Assembly: GCF_033659955.1 (NCBI RefSeq)
Contig: NZ_JARUJP010000007.1
Span: forward strand, 62,001-126,000
DNA length: 64,000 bases
DNA from: Clostridium_AM tanneri
GTDB lineage: Bacteria > Bacillota > Clostridia > Clostridiales > Clostridiaceae
Direction: 5' to 3'
Part shown: positions 9,501 to 17,377 of the stretch, piece after piece
Layout: the number at the start of each line of letters is the position of its first letter
How positions within the stretch are numbered: position 1 is the first letter of the stretch
Notes under the pieces: model-generated
Told to the model about the DNA's origin: nothing
What the model saw: only the letters and a program-made list of their open reading frames with translations
The model's database searches: none
Made by a program: the position numbers and the translations under genes

Positions 9501-10115
9501 TAAAGGCTCAATTCTTTCTTGATATGTACTTAGTATGTCATCTATTCTGACTAAATTTGCCTCCGTATTCTGTAACCTTTTCTCCGCCTCTTCTTTTCTC
9601 CATTTAAACTTTACTATACCAGCAGCTTCCTCTAAAAGACTTCTTCTTTCCTCTGGTCTTCCACTAAGAACTGCCTCAATCTTTCCTTGACCTATAATAG
9701 AATACCCTTCTTTTCCTATACCTGTGTCCATGAAAAGCTCGTGAATATCTTTTAATCTACACTGAGTATTGTTTATATAGTATTCACTTTCTCCAGAGCG
9801 ATATAGTCTTCTAGAAATAGTAATATCCGTATAATCTAAAGGCAGCTTTTTATCTTCGTTATCTAGCGTAAGAGATACTTGGCAGAGTCCTACAGGTTTT
9901 CTAAACTGAGTACCTGCAAAGATTACATCTTCCATCTTGCCTCCCCTTAAACTCTTTACACTTTGCTCACCAAGAACCCATCTAACTGCATCAGAAATAT
10001 TACTTTTCCCACTTCCATTAGGCCCTACTATTGAAGTAACCCCATTTTTAAATACTAGTTCTGTTTTATCTGCAAAAGATTTAAATCCTCTTATTTCAAT
10101 AAATTTTAGAAACAT
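6549..10115 (-). CDS. smc: Chromosome segregation ATPase SMC
   Basis: Condensin-type ATPase, 1188 residues, that loads on DNA with ScpA/ScpB and aligns chromosome arms. It shows the N-terminal Walker A GPNGSGKSN (31-39), long coiled coils, a central hinge (about 510-670, including VNPGGSLTGGS), a second coiled coil, then the ABC signature LMSGGEKGLSAIAL and Walker B FCILDEIEAALDD near the C terminus. Length and order are normal. ATG at 10113-10115 follows AAGGAG, which lies at the end of the 32-codon ORF just upstream, so the two are probably translated from one mRNA. Confidence 0.98.
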   Translation of the reverse strand: MFLKFIEIRGFKSFADKTELVFKNGVTSIVGPNGSGKSNISDAVRWVLGEQSVKSLRGGKMEDVIFAGTQFRKPVGLCQVSLTLDNEDKKLPLDYTDITISRRLYRSGESEYYINNTQCRLKDIHELFMDTGIGKEGYSIIGQGKIEAVLSGRPEERRSLLEEAAGIVKFKWRKEEAEKRLQNTEANLVRIDDILSTYQERIEPLRIENEKAKRFIKMSEELKNKEVNIIIHSIEKLQKKIEEIEVSIRGMNLNADELNSSLLKLKDDIRNWSEEIEDLNAKNTNNRKEYYDSKSRKQAIESETKLLNERLANLNNIIEKNLIELKEVESKTDIFLSDEALQVEEISSLKAKQTEVDKQINELVTKIESMEASILDKSNLIKKLKDDQIEYLSIASNLKNNIAILNNDIETIKDKISSIRNSCESYLHSIKINSSTKEILTKQIEEISGKITEFESRIKSNKQQINRLNVALSEREKEIKALNNLHSKLEANHNMLVNLDKQYEGYNRAVKVLMGDVIKGKASVDKNSCFVLGEIIKVEKKFETAIEIALGGAISDVITKDEDVAKVLIKYLKSNNIGRATFLPLTIVKGKKVSGEMELKKIEGYIGVASTLIGYEERFTNAVEYILGRTIICNDMDSALKIAKKSNYSFKIVTLSGEVVNPGGSLTGGSLQHRSTNIIGRKREIEDIKLKLKETEESLIRVTSSGQKLAKDIKLLDEENLNLKDEVYFQNIETTKVKGKINAIDTESGKLKESLLVSNKEIELLSDKLKESVKELSIKEKELEEIKKNQSGNDELIINLEQELKEKSDTIIDGKETLTHYKIKKAQIDENVINKTSVLEKIKGDINDLKLKQRKIADENKKSDRSIEEYSKQIIINNGEVENIETYILKLEEIIKNQDIEIIKIKEKVSIHSKRVEDLQLLINKKEEELHKTQLALAKHTSEKESLYSKLNDELEITYAEALEHKREIENIDTYKKDILSLKNSISALGVVNLGAIEEFKELIEKVGFMTTQREDLINAKEELLSLINEMTDKMKIVFNENFNKLRKNFDETFKELFKGGSADLILSEGDELTGNIDITVQPPGKKLQNINLMSGGEKGLSAIALLFAILKMKPTPFCILDEIEAALDDANVVKYAEFLKKFSENIQFIVITHRKGTMEASDILYGVTMEEKGISKIVSVDLSREAS

Positions 10116-10129
10116 AAAAAGTACACTCC

Positions 10130-10228
10130 TTATCTTCCAAATAACATTGGAAGCAAGCTGAAAATGAATATGAATGCAACAAAGAAAACCAATAATTTTT
10201 TCATCTTTTCCCTAGTCTTCTTTTTCAT
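10130..10228 (-). CDS. 32-aa single-pass membrane micro-protein upstream of smc
   Basis: Short ORF of 32 codons that begins MKKKTREKMKKLL and continues as one hydrophobic helix ending LLPMLFGR. Start ATG 10226-10228 lies 6 nt behind AAAGGGGTG, a good ribosome binding site, and the stop at 10130-10132 overlaps the smc ribosome binding site. The layout (basic N terminus, one membrane span, no signal cleavage site) resembles very short Firmicute membrane proteins of unknown function such as those filed as DUF4044; that family link is from memory. Function unknown. Confidence 0.75.
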   Translation of the reverse strand: MKKKTREKMKKLLVFFVAFIFIFSLLPMLFGR

Positions 10229-10317
10229 AAAAAACACCCCTTTAAAATTAATTTACCTATTATTAATACAGCACTATATAGTTTATATTATAATTATTAA
10301 AATATCAATTGTAAAAT

Positions 10318-10346
10318 AAAAAACCCTGCTAGCCACAGGGTTTTTC
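10318..10346 (-). terminator. Terminator after spoVS
   Basis: AAACCCTG and CAGGGTTTTT arms (10321-10328 and 10335-10344) around a 6-nt loop, with T-runs on both strands. It closes spoVS on the minus strand. Confidence 0.85.
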
Positions 10347-10359
10347 TATCAAATTTAAG

Positions 10360-10620
10360 TTATCTCGGTTCAACAATAAATTTTATAGCTGTTCTCTCTT
10401 CGCCTTCAATGGTTATTTCTGAAAAGGCTGGCACAACAACTAAATCAATGCCATTCGGTGCTACAAATCCTCTGGTAATAGCAATAGCCTTTACAGCTTG
10501 GTTAACCGCACCTGCTCCCACTGCTTGAACCTCTGCTGAATCATTATCTCTTAGTACTGCAGCCAAAGCTCCTGCTACCGATTTTGGTTGAGATTGAGCT
10601 GATACCTTTAATACTTCCAT
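10360..10620 (-). CDS. spoVS: Stage V sporulation protein S
   Basis: SpoVS is an 86-residue Alba-like protein with a role in spore coat and cortex development. The sequence MEVLKVSAQSQPKSVAGALA followed by VQAVGAGAVNQAVKAIAITRGF matches this very conserved family. In B. subtilis spoVS is expressed early in sporulation. It stands as a single gene here, between the Elp3-like gene and smc, with its own terminator. Confidence 0.97.
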   Translation of the reverse strand: MEVLKVSAQSQPKSVAGALAAVLRDNDSAEVQAVGAGAVNQAVKAIAITRGFVAPNGIDLVVVPAFSEITIEGEERTAIKFIVEPR

Positions 10621-10667
10621 GTATAATTCCTCCCTACAAATGTTGTTATATTTACAGGGATATAATT

Positions 10668-11756
10668 CTATAAAACACTAAGATTTCCTTCTTTATACCT
10701 TGTTATCATATATTTAGTAAGTGACATTTTTTTCTCTTTTTCCTCAAGAACCAAGGATATCTCTCCCCTATCTACAGAATTATCTTGAACAACATGAATA
10801 CTTACTGTCTTTAATTGTTTTTTCATGTCATTAAAAAATTTCTTTTTATCTGCATATAGCTTTGATAACTCTCTACCGTTAATTTTTATCCTTAGAATTC
10901 CATTGTAGTTTTCTGGGACATATTGTAATATAAGCTCGCTATATAAGCTTCCCTCCACTAATTCTCTGAAAGCTGGATGGAATGGCCCAGCAATAAGTTC
11001 TTTGCCACTGTTTATTTCTTCTGTTGGTTGAAGCCCTATTCTTATAACTTTTATGTTATTTGCAGTAAGCATGGAGTACACTATTTTTGTAATTTCTACA
11101 GCCTCATATAAATTATAAGGTTTATATGTCCCTGCTCTATACATCATTTCCATAGGAGTATCCTTAATAACCAAGGCAGGATATATTCTGTATATATCTG
11201 GTTTCATTTCTATGGATTTCTTCGTTGTTTCGATATCTTTTTCAAGGGTATCACCGGGAAGTCCAAGCATGATTTGGTGACCTAATGTAAATCCATATTG
11301 TTTGATAAGCGAAGAAGCCTTTATTACATCCTCTTCCGAATGTCCTCTTCCAGACTTTCTTAAAACCTCTTCATCTAAAGATTGAACTCCTAGTTCAATG
11401 ACATCTACAGAATAATTCTTTAAGTTAGCTAATATTTTATCATCTATATAATCCGGCCTTGTAGATAAGTGAATTAAATCTATCTCTCCCTTATCTTTAA
11501 ACTCCTTAGCTACAGCTAACAGTTCTTTCTGCCTTTCAATATTTATAGCAGTAAAGGTTCCACCAAAAAAAGACACTTCTACTGCAGCCTTATCATTATT
11601 TATTGTCTCTAAATACTCCTCTATGGTTTTTCTAGTAAATTCTGAGTTTACTTTATCCTCACTGCCTGTTATAGTGTTCTGATTACAAAACACACAATTA
11701 TGAGGACAACCTTCATGTGATACAAATATAGGTATTATGTAGTGATTTTTACTCAT
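10668..11756 (-). CDS. Radical SAM protein, Elp3/YhcC-like
   Basis: 362-residue radical SAM enzyme. The [4Fe-4S] ligands are Cys17, Cys21 and Cys24 in GCPHNCVFCNQ, followed by the SAM-binding VSFFGGTFTAI and LGHQIMLGLPGDT. It resembles the radical SAM part of Elongator subunit 3 and related bacterial proteins, but lacks a visible acetyltransferase domain. Its first codons overlap the end of rnc by 8 bp, so the two are translationally coupled. An rRNA/tRNA modification role is plausible but inferred only from family and neighbour. Confidence 0.85.
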   Translation of the reverse strand: MSKNHYIIPIFVSHEGCPHNCVFCNQNTITGSEDKVNSEFTRKTIEEYLETINNDKAAVEVSFFGGTFTAINIERQKELLAVAKEFKDKGEIDLIHLSTRPDYIDDKILANLKNYSVDVIELGVQSLDEEVLRKSGRGHSEEDVIKASSLIKQYGFTLGHQIMLGLPGDTLEKDIETTKKSIEMKPDIYRIYPALVIKDTPMEMMYRAGTYKPYNLYEAVEITKIVYSMLTANNIKVIRIGLQPTEEINSGKELIAGPFHPAFRELVEGSLYSELILQYVPENYNGILRIKINGRELSKLYADKKKFFNDMKKQLKTVSIHVVQDNSVDRGEISLVLEEKEKKMSLTKYMITRYKEGNLSVL

Positions 11757-12450
11757 CCTTTTCCTCCAAACCTTTCAGTGCTTCTTGAGCTGCATTTTGC
11801 TCCGATTCCTTTTTACTGTATCCCATACCATTTCCTAAAATTTTATCATCTACTGAAACCTGTGTGTAAAACTTTCTTCTATGCGGTGGTCCTTCGAATT
11901 TAATTAGAGAATAATTAATATTTATTTCTCCATTTTGCTGCATTATTTCCTGAAGTTTAGTTTTATAATCAAGTACTATTTTATTTTTTATAGCTTTTTC
12001 TATAGTATCTTTAAAATTTTCTATAATGAACTTTTTGGCGTTTTCAAATCCACTATCTATATAAATGGCTGCTATTATAGCCTCAACACAGTCAGCAAGT
12101 ATAGAGACCCTTTCTCTTCCACCAGTTAACTCTTCGCCTTTGCTCATCTTTATATACTTTCCTATTCCCCATCGTTTTGCTATTTCATGAAGAGAATTTT
12201 CACAAACGATTAATGCCCTTCTCTTTGTTAGTTCTCCCTCTGATTTATTTCCATAATTCGAAAATAGATATTCAGAGATAGTAAGTTGCAGGACTGAATC
12301 TCCAAGAAACTCTAATCTTTCATTAAACTTTATATTTTTTCTTCCATTTGCATAAGAACTATGGGTTAAAGCCACCATGAATAATTCCTTATTCTTAAAA
12401 CATATTTTCAATCTATCTTGTAATTCCATAAATACAATTTCTTCTGTCAT
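11749..12450 (-). CDS. rnc: Ribonuclease III
   Basis: Double-strand-specific endoribonuclease for rRNA and mRNA processing. The 233 residues carry the catalytic signature ERLEFLGDS (44-52), the second acidic site DCVEAIIAAIYIDSG, and a C-terminal dsRNA-binding domain (DYKTKLQEIMQQNGE to KESEQNAAQEALKGL). The start at 12448-12450 is behind AAGGAG at a long spacing; Met8 (12427-12429) is an alternative. It follows acpP, the usual plsX-acpP-rnc neighbourhood. Confidence 0.97.
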   Translation of the reverse strand: MTEEIVFMELQDRLKICFKNKELFMVALTHSSYANGRKNIKFNERLEFLGDSVLQLTISEYLFSNYGNKSEGELTKRRALIVCENSLHEIAKRWGIGKYIKMSKGEELTGGRERVSILADCVEAIIAAIYIDSGFENAKKFIIENFKDTIEKAIKNKIVLDYKTKLQEIMQQNGEININYSLIKFEGPPHRRKFYTQVSVDDKILGNGMGYSKKESEQNAAQEALKGLEEKDE

Positions 12451-12591
12451 AGATAAACCTTACTCCTTTTGAAGTTTATTCTTCAGCTTGCTTTTAGTTT
12501 TTAAACAAACTCAAGGATAGACTACACTTTAATAGTATTAAATACTTATCTTCTATTTATTTGTTTATTTTAAAATTCTTTAATAAATTTA

Positions 12592-12617
12592 TAAAGTCCC
12601 GTATATACGGGACTTTA
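12592..12617 (-). terminator. Terminator after acpP
   Basis: Palindrome TAAAGTCCCGTA and its complement, 6 bp beyond the acpP stop. On the minus strand it is followed by TATAAATTT, a mediocre U-tract. It separates acpP from rnc. Confidence 0.7.
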
Positions 12618-12622
12618 ACTAA

Positions 12623-12853
12623 TTATTCTTCTACATGAGTCTTTATGTACTCAACTACGTCTGCAACAGTAGTTATCTTCTCAGCATCTTCATCTGGTAT
12701 TTCAAAATCAAACTCTGTTTCTAGAGCCATGATTAATTCAACTATATCAAGTGAATCAGCACCTAAATCATCTATAAAGGATGCTTCCATAGTTATTTCT
12801 TCTACGCCAATACCAAGTTGCTCAGATACTATACTTTGAACTTTTTCAAACAT
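12623..12853 (-). CDS. acpP: Acyl carrier protein
   Basis: Carrier of acyl chains during fatty acid and phospholipid synthesis. The 76 acidic residues contain the phosphopantetheine attachment site GADSLDIVEL with Ser34. It lies downstream of plsX, which uses acyl-ACP as substrate. Start ATG 12851-12853 is behind AGGAGG. Confidence 0.97.
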   Translation of the reverse strand: MFEKVQSIVSEQLGIGVEEITMEASFIDDLGADSLDIVELIMALETEFDFEIPDEDAEKITTVADVVEYIKTHVEE

Positions 12854-12971
12854 AATAGTCTCACCTCCTAAAAGCTTTCTACATAAATAATATTACATAA
12901 CTTTTATACCGTCAATACAAATACTGCTAAATTTATTATACTTAATTATTTTATATTAATACATTTACTTT

Positions 12972-13973
12972 TTATGGTTCTTCTTCCATATCCTCTAGTT
13001 CTTTTTTAATTTTATCTATTATTTTATTATCATAACAATTTTCAGCTTGCTTTATAGCATTTTTAATAGCCTTACTGTCGGAACTACCATGAGCTTTAAT
13101 ACAAATTCCCTTTGCACCTAAAAATGCTGAACCACCATACTCGGAGTAATCAAATTTTTTCTTTAGGCTTTTAAAAACTGGTTTCAATAAAATAGCTCCT
13201 ATTTTAGAGGTAAATGATTTCATTATTTCTTCTTTTAACATATTAAATACATTTAAGGCTACCCCTTCGTACATTTTTAATATGGTATTACCAACAAAGC
13301 CGTCACAAACTAATACCTTTACATCACCATTAGACACTTCCCTAGGCTCTACATTGCCTACAAAATTGCAATTTGTTTCTGTCAAGAGCTTATAGGCGTT
13401 CTTTGTAAGCTCATTTCCCTTTTCTTCCTCCGCACCAATGTTCACTAAACCTACTGTTGGGTTTTTTACACCTAAAACATTCTCAAAATATATTTTTCCC
13501 ATTAAGGCAAATTGTATTAAGTATTGAGGTTTACAGTCTACATTCGCTCCAGCATCTATAACCATAAATGCCCCATTCTTTCCTGGCATTATAGGCGCCA
13601 ATGCTACCCTATCTATCCCTTTTATTCTTCCAATTATAAGTGTAGCTCCAGTCATCAATGCTCCAGTACTTCCTGCAGAAATCACTGCATCTGCTTTTCC
13701 TTCCTTCACAAGTTGAAGTGCTTTAACTAAGCTAGAGTCTTTCTTACGTCTTACTGCCATAACTGGTGGCTCATTTGTGCTTATTACTTCCTCTGCATGT
13801 ATTATGCTTATCCTGTCCTTTGGATATTCATACTTGCTTAACTCTTTTTTAATCAGTTCTTCTGCCCCTGTAATAATGATATGAATGTCACTTTCTTTTA
13901 CCGCTTGAACACAACCATCCACTACAGCAACTGGCGCAAAATCTCCCCCCATACCATCTACTGCAACTATCAT
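12972..13973 (-). CDS. plsX: Phosphate acyltransferase PlsX
   Basis: Converts acyl-ACP plus phosphate into acyl-phosphate, the first step of phosphatidic acid synthesis in Gram-positives. The 333 residues begin MIVAVDGMGGDFAP and include VISAGSTGALMTGA, APIMPGKNGAFMVIDAGANVDC and GFVGNTILKMYEG, all typical. Unlike in Bacillus, no fapR lies in front; the upstream gene is rpmF, separated by a terminator hairpin. Confidence 0.96.
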   Translation of the reverse strand: MIVAVDGMGGDFAPVAVVDGCVQAVKESDIHIIITGAEELIKKELSKYEYPKDRISIIHAEEVISTNEPPVMAVRRKKDSSLVKALQLVKEGKADAVISAGSTGALMTGATLIIGRIKGIDRVALAPIMPGKNGAFMVIDAGANVDCKPQYLIQFALMGKIYFENVLGVKNPTVGLVNIGAEEEKGNELTKNAYKLLTETNCNFVGNVEPREVSNGDVKVLVCDGFVGNTILKMYEGVALNVFNMLKEEIMKSFTSKIGAILLKPVFKSLKKKFDYSEYGGSAFLGAKGICIKAHGSSDSKAIKNAIKQAENCYDNKIIDKIKKELEDMEEEP

Positions 13974-13995
13974 CTTTTCACATCCTTTTTAATTA

Positions 13996-14024
13996 CAAAA
14001 AAAGAAAGTCATATGACTTTCTTT
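13996..14024 (-). terminator. Terminator after rpmF
   Basis: Perfect palindrome at 14001-14024 (AAAGAAAGTCAT and complement) followed on the minus strand by a T-run. It lies 4 bp after the rpmF stop and ahead of plsX, so plsX relies on readthrough or on a promoter in the short gap. Confidence 0.8.
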
Positions 14025-14027
14025 TAG

Positions 14028-14210
14028 TTATTTTTCAGTTGAAACAACTTCTTTGCCCTTATAATATCCACAACTCTTGCACACTCTGTGAGCAAGCTTC
14101 ATTTCATGACACTGAGGACATTCAACTATTCCTGGTAAACTTAATTTAAAAGTTTGTGCTCTTCTTGAATCTCTTCTTGCTTTTGAAAATCTTCTCGCTG
14201 GATTTCCCAC
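14028..14210 (-). CDS. rpmF: 50S ribosomal protein L32, zinc-binding form
   Basis: 60-residue L32 with the MGNPARRFSKARRDSRRAQ start. Four cysteines (31, 34, 44, 47: CPQC and CKSC) form an intact zinc ribbon, so this is the zinc-dependent paralogue type. It sits 14 bp downstream of yceD, the widespread yceD-rpmF pair. Confidence 0.97.
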   Translation of the reverse strand: MGNPARRFSKARRDSRRAQTFKLSLPGIVECPQCHEMKLAHRVCKSCGYYKGKEVVSTEK

Positions 14211-14224
14211 AGTAAAACACCTCC

Positions 14225-14728
14225 TTAATCAGTCAAAAACAAATCTTTCAACTTTGCCAACCTTGGATCAACATCATCGTCATTGCAGTGACATGTAGAA
14301 AGATTTAAGTCTGTACCACATTTATGGCACAAGCCTTTGCAATCTTCTTTACAAAGCCCCTGGATTGGCAGTGTTAATATAATGTTATTTTCTATTATTT
14401 CTGTGATATCTATAGTATCACTATTTATAAAGATGAGGTCATCATCCTTATTTGCCTTATCATTGGTAGTAAGTCTTTCCTCAATAGTCATATCAATAGG
14501 ATAACTAAATTTCTCAACACATCTAGAACAAGTAAGTTCTAGCACAGTATGTATAGTACAATCTACTGTGAGAATATCTCCTACTTTACTAAGTGTTCCA
14601 TCCAACTTAATAGGTTCTAATAAGTTAATGTAGTCACTACCATCATATAATTTTTCTTCATTAATTTCAAGATGTAATTCTTTTTGACTTCTCTCTTTTT
14701 TTAATAACTCAGATACATCTAATTTCAT
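14225..14728 (-). CDS. yceD: YceD/DUF177 family 23S rRNA accumulation protein
   Basis: 167-residue member of the DUF177/YceD family, linked in other bacteria to 23S rRNA accumulation and always found with rpmF. Cysteine pairs are visible: CSRC in the middle and CKEDCKGLCHKCGTDLN near the C terminus, suggesting metal binding. I place the start at ATG 14726-14728, behind GAGGTGA. The in-frame GTG at 14735-14737 lies inside the ribosome binding site. Its expression signals are unusual; see the promoter and inverted repeat directly upstream. Confidence 0.92.
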   Translation of the reverse strand: MKLDVSELLKKERSQKELHLEINEEKLYDGSDYINLLEPIKLDGTLSKVGDILTVDCTIHTVLELTCSRCVEKFSYPIDMTIEERLTTNDKANKDDDLIFINSDTIDITEIIENNIILTLPIQGLCKEDCKGLCHKCGTDLNLSTCHCNDDDVDPRLAKLKDLFLTD

Positions 14729-14780
14729 AATGCTCACCTCTATATATTAGCCACAATTTATTATATAGAGATGAGCATTA
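14728..14780 (-). promoter_or_regulatory. 19-bp inverted repeat covering the yceD ribosome binding site
   Basis: Arms at 14728-14746 and 14762-14780 are complementary over 19 positions with a single mismatch that becomes a G-U pair in minus-strand RNA, around a 15-nt loop. The 3' arm contains the yceD ribosome binding site GAGGTGA and reaches the A of its ATG. The 5' arm overlaps the spacer and part of the -10 of a consensus promoter. RNA entering from ackA would carry both arms and hide the ribosome binding site; RNA from the internal promoter would lack the 5' arm. It could equally be a DNA operator. Confidence 0.75.
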
Positions 14781-14788
14781 AAAGTCAA
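14760..14788 (-). promoter_or_regulatory. Sigma-A promoter for yceD-rpmF
   Basis: Minus strand TTGACT (14783-14788), 17-bp spacer, TATAAT (14760-14765). Predicted start of transcription is near 14753, giving a leader of about 25 nt before yceD. This is one of the best consensus promoters seen in the window. Confidence 0.8.
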
Positions 14789-14825
14789 GATTTATTTATT
14801 TTTTGTCAGTTAATGAAAATTTTTA

Positions 14826-16025
14826 TTATTTTCTGTTGCTAACTATTTCCTCTGTATCTCTTGCTATCATAAGTTCTTCGTCTGTTGGTATAACAAATAC
14901 TTTTACCTTTGAATCTGGAGTACTTATTTCTACAGCTTCTCCTCTTAAAGCATTCTTTTCTGCATCAATCTTAATTCCTAAATAGCTTAAGCCTTCGCAG
15001 ATTGTAGCTCTATGTGCTGCTGAATTTTCACCAAGACCAGCTGTGAATATTATAGCATCTGTTCCGTTTAAAGCTGCTACATAACTACCTATAGTAGTTC
15101 TTACTCTGTAGTCAAATACATCTAAAGCAAGTTGTGCTTTTTTATCTCCTTTTTCAGCAGCATTTTCTAAGTCTCTAAAGTCACTGCTTAATCCAGATAG
15201 TCCAAGAACACCAGATTTTTTGTTCATTAAAGTGTCTACTTCTTCAATGCTCATATTAGCTTCTTTTACTAAGAAAGGTACTATAGCAGGATCTATATCA
15301 CCACATCTAGTTCCCATAACTACACCTGCAAGAGGAGTGAAACCCATTGTAGTGTCAACTGATTTTCCGCCATCGATTGCAGCTAAACTCGCTCCATTTC
15401 CTAAATGACAAGTTATCATTTTTACATCTTCAGGTTTTTTGCCCATCATTTTTGCTGCTGTCATTGAAACGAATCTGTGTGAAGTACCGTGGAATCCATA
15501 TTTTCTTACACCATACTCAGTATATAATTCATATGGTAAAGCATACATATATGCTTCTTCTGGTAAAGTTTGGTGGAATGCTGTGTCAAATACTCCAACC
15601 ATTGGTGTAGTTGGCATTAATTCTTTACAAGCATTTATTCCTATTATATTTGGAGGGTTATGTAATGGAGCTAATTTTACGCATTCTTCTAATGCTTCCA
15701 TAACCTTTTCGTCAATTAAAACTGAACCTGCATATTTTTCTCCGCCATGAACAACTCTATGTCCTACTGCTGATATTTCTGACATGTCGTTTATTACTCC
15801 ATGTTTTTTATCAACAAGAGCATCAAGCACTAATCCTATAGCTACTTTATGATCTTTCATTGGCTGCTCTATTACAACTTTTTCACCATTAACCTTATGA
15901 GTTAACACTGAACCCTCTATTCCTATTCTTTCTACAAGACCTTTTGCTAATACACTCTCATTTTCCATGTTCATTAATTGGTACTTTAGTGATGAACTTC
16001 CGCAATTTATTACTAATACTTTCAT
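14826..16025 (-). CDS. ackA: Acetate kinase
   Basis: Makes ATP and acetate from acetyl phosphate, the last step of acetate fermentation. The 399 residues show the ASKHA-fold motifs: NCGSSSLKYQ at the N terminus, GHRVVHGG, FDTAFHQTLPE, HLGNGASLAAI, GTRCGDIDPA and FTAGLGENSA. It follows pta by 54 bp on the same strand, so both probably form one unit. No clear terminator separates it from yceD. Confidence 0.98.
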   Translation of the reverse strand: MKVLVINCGSSSLKYQLMNMENESVLAKGLVERIGIEGSVLTHKVNGEKVVIEQPMKDHKVAIGLVLDALVDKKHGVINDMSEISAVGHRVVHGGEKYAGSVLIDEKVMEALEECVKLAPLHNPPNIIGINACKELMPTTPMVGVFDTAFHQTLPEEAYMYALPYELYTEYGVRKYGFHGTSHRFVSMTAAKMMGKKPEDVKMITCHLGNGASLAAIDGGKSVDTTMGFTPLAGVVMGTRCGDIDPAIVPFLVKEANMSIEEVDTLMNKKSGVLGLSGLSSDFRDLENAAEKGDKKAQLALDVFDYRVRTTIGSYVAALNGTDAIIFTAGLGENSAAHRATICEGLSYLGIKIDAEKNALRGEAVEISTPDSKVKVFVIPTDEELMIARDTEEIVSNRK

Positions 16026-16079
16026 TGTTATTCTCCCTTCGATACGCTTAAACTTTAGCTTTTTAAATAAATTTATTTA

Positions 16080-17084
16080 TTATTTTCCTTGAGCTTGTGC
16101 TTGAACTGCAGTTACAGCTACAACATTTACTATGTCATCTGCACTACAGCCTCTTGATAAATCATTAATTGGCTTAGCAAATCCCTGGCATACTGGTCCT
16201 ATTGCCTCAGCTTTTGCAAATCTTTGAACTAGCTTATATCCAATATTTCCAGCTTGAAGATCTGGGAATACTAAAACATTTGCCTTTCCTGCAACTTTGC
16301 TATTTGGAGCTTTTAAGTCTGCTACCTTTTTAACTATTGCAGCATCTAGTTGTAGTTCTCCGTCTATGTCTAAATCTGGTCTCATTGACTTAGCAAGCTC
16401 AGTTGCTTTTGTTACTTTATCAACTAATTCATGACTTGCACTACCCATAGTTGAGAAGGATAACATTGCAACCTTTGGTTCCATTCCACAAAGAGTCTTA
16501 GCAGTCTCAGCTGTGCTTATTGCGATTGAAGCTAACTCTTCTGCTGTTGGATTTGGGTTAACTGCACAGTCTGCAAAAAGAAGTAATCCATTGTCACCGT
16601 ACTCTGAGTTTGGTACATTCATTATAAACGTGCTTGAAACCACTGATATACCAGGTGCAGTTTTAACTATTTGAAGTCCTGGTCTTAGCAAGTCACCAGT
16701 AGTATGTATAGCTCCTGAAACTAAGCCATCTCCGTCTCCTAGCTTAACCATCATTGTTCCAAAGTATAATGGATCTCTGACAATTTTATCTGCCTTTTCT
16801 AGAGTCATTCCTTTTTTCTTTCTTAATTCGTAAAACTCATTAGCATACACAGCTGTTTTTTCTGAAGTTTCTGGGTCCTGTATTTCTACTCCCTCTAGGT
16901 TAACTCCAAGAACTGCTGCTTTTTCTCTAATTACCTTCTCGCTTCCTACAAGTACTACCTTTGCAAGTCCATTCTCCATTATCTTTCCGCAAGCTTGAAG
17001 ATTTCTTTCCTCTTCTGCTTCTGGCAAAACTATTCTTTTTTTATCCGCTTGCGCCTTTTTCCAGATTTGTTCCATTAATTCCAT
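16080..17084 (-). CDS. pta: Phosphate acetyltransferase
   Basis: Converts acetyl-CoA and phosphate to acetyl phosphate. The 334 residues are the short class I form, without the regulatory N-terminal domain of enterobacteria. KRIVLPEAEE, GDGDGLVSGAIHTTGDLLRPGLQ and LVFPDLQAGNIGYKLVQR are family hallmarks. First gene of pta-ackA, with a promoter just upstream. Confidence 0.98.
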   Translation of the reverse strand: MELMEQIWKKAQADKKRIVLPEAEEERNLQACGKIMENGLAKVVLVGSEKVIREKAAVLGVNLEGVEIQDPETSEKTAVYANEFYELRKKKGMTLEKADKIVRDPLYFGTMMVKLGDGDGLVSGAIHTTGDLLRPGLQIVKTAPGISVVSSTFIMNVPNSEYGDNGLLLFADCAVNPNPTAEELASIAISTAETAKTLCGMEPKVAMLSFSTMGSASHELVDKVTKATELAKSMRPDLDIDGELQLDAAIVKKVADLKAPNSKVAGKANVLVFPDLQAGNIGYKLVQRFAKAEAIGPVCQGFAKPINDLSRGCSADDIVNVVAVTAVQAQAQGK

Positions 17085-17134
17085 CTTTGTTTCTCCCTTC
17101 GCAATAAAATTAAACTAAAATTGCATACACTTAT

Positions 17135-17164
17135 AATATAATCCTTTTTTTATGTATTTTTCAA
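17135..17164 (-). promoter_or_regulatory. Probable pta-ackA promoter
   Basis: Minus strand TTGAAA (17159-17164), 18-bp spacer, TATATT (17135-17140), about 50 bp before the pta start. The rest of the 293-bp divergent gap to tmcAL is AT-rich with no further feature I trust. Confidence 0.5.
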
Positions 17165-17377
17165 TAAAAAAATGTAGAATTTATAATTTTTCTTGAAATT
17201 TTTTTTTATTAAGGAATATTTATCTAATTTTTATTAATTTTTTCTATTAACTTAAAATACTGACTATAAGCCTTTTATCTGATTAGAATATAGATATAAT
17301 TTAAAATAAAACATATAATTGATTTATGTATAGTTATAAATTCAATAAAAAATTTCGCACACTGAGGAGGAAATGAA

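Noticed and set aside
14735..14737. GTG start for yceD giving a 170-residue protein
   Set aside because: This codon is part of the ribosome binding site of the ATG at 14726-14728.
15377..15750. Overlapping plus-strand frames opposite ackA
   Set aside because: Antisense shadows of a highly conserved gene; no binding sites.
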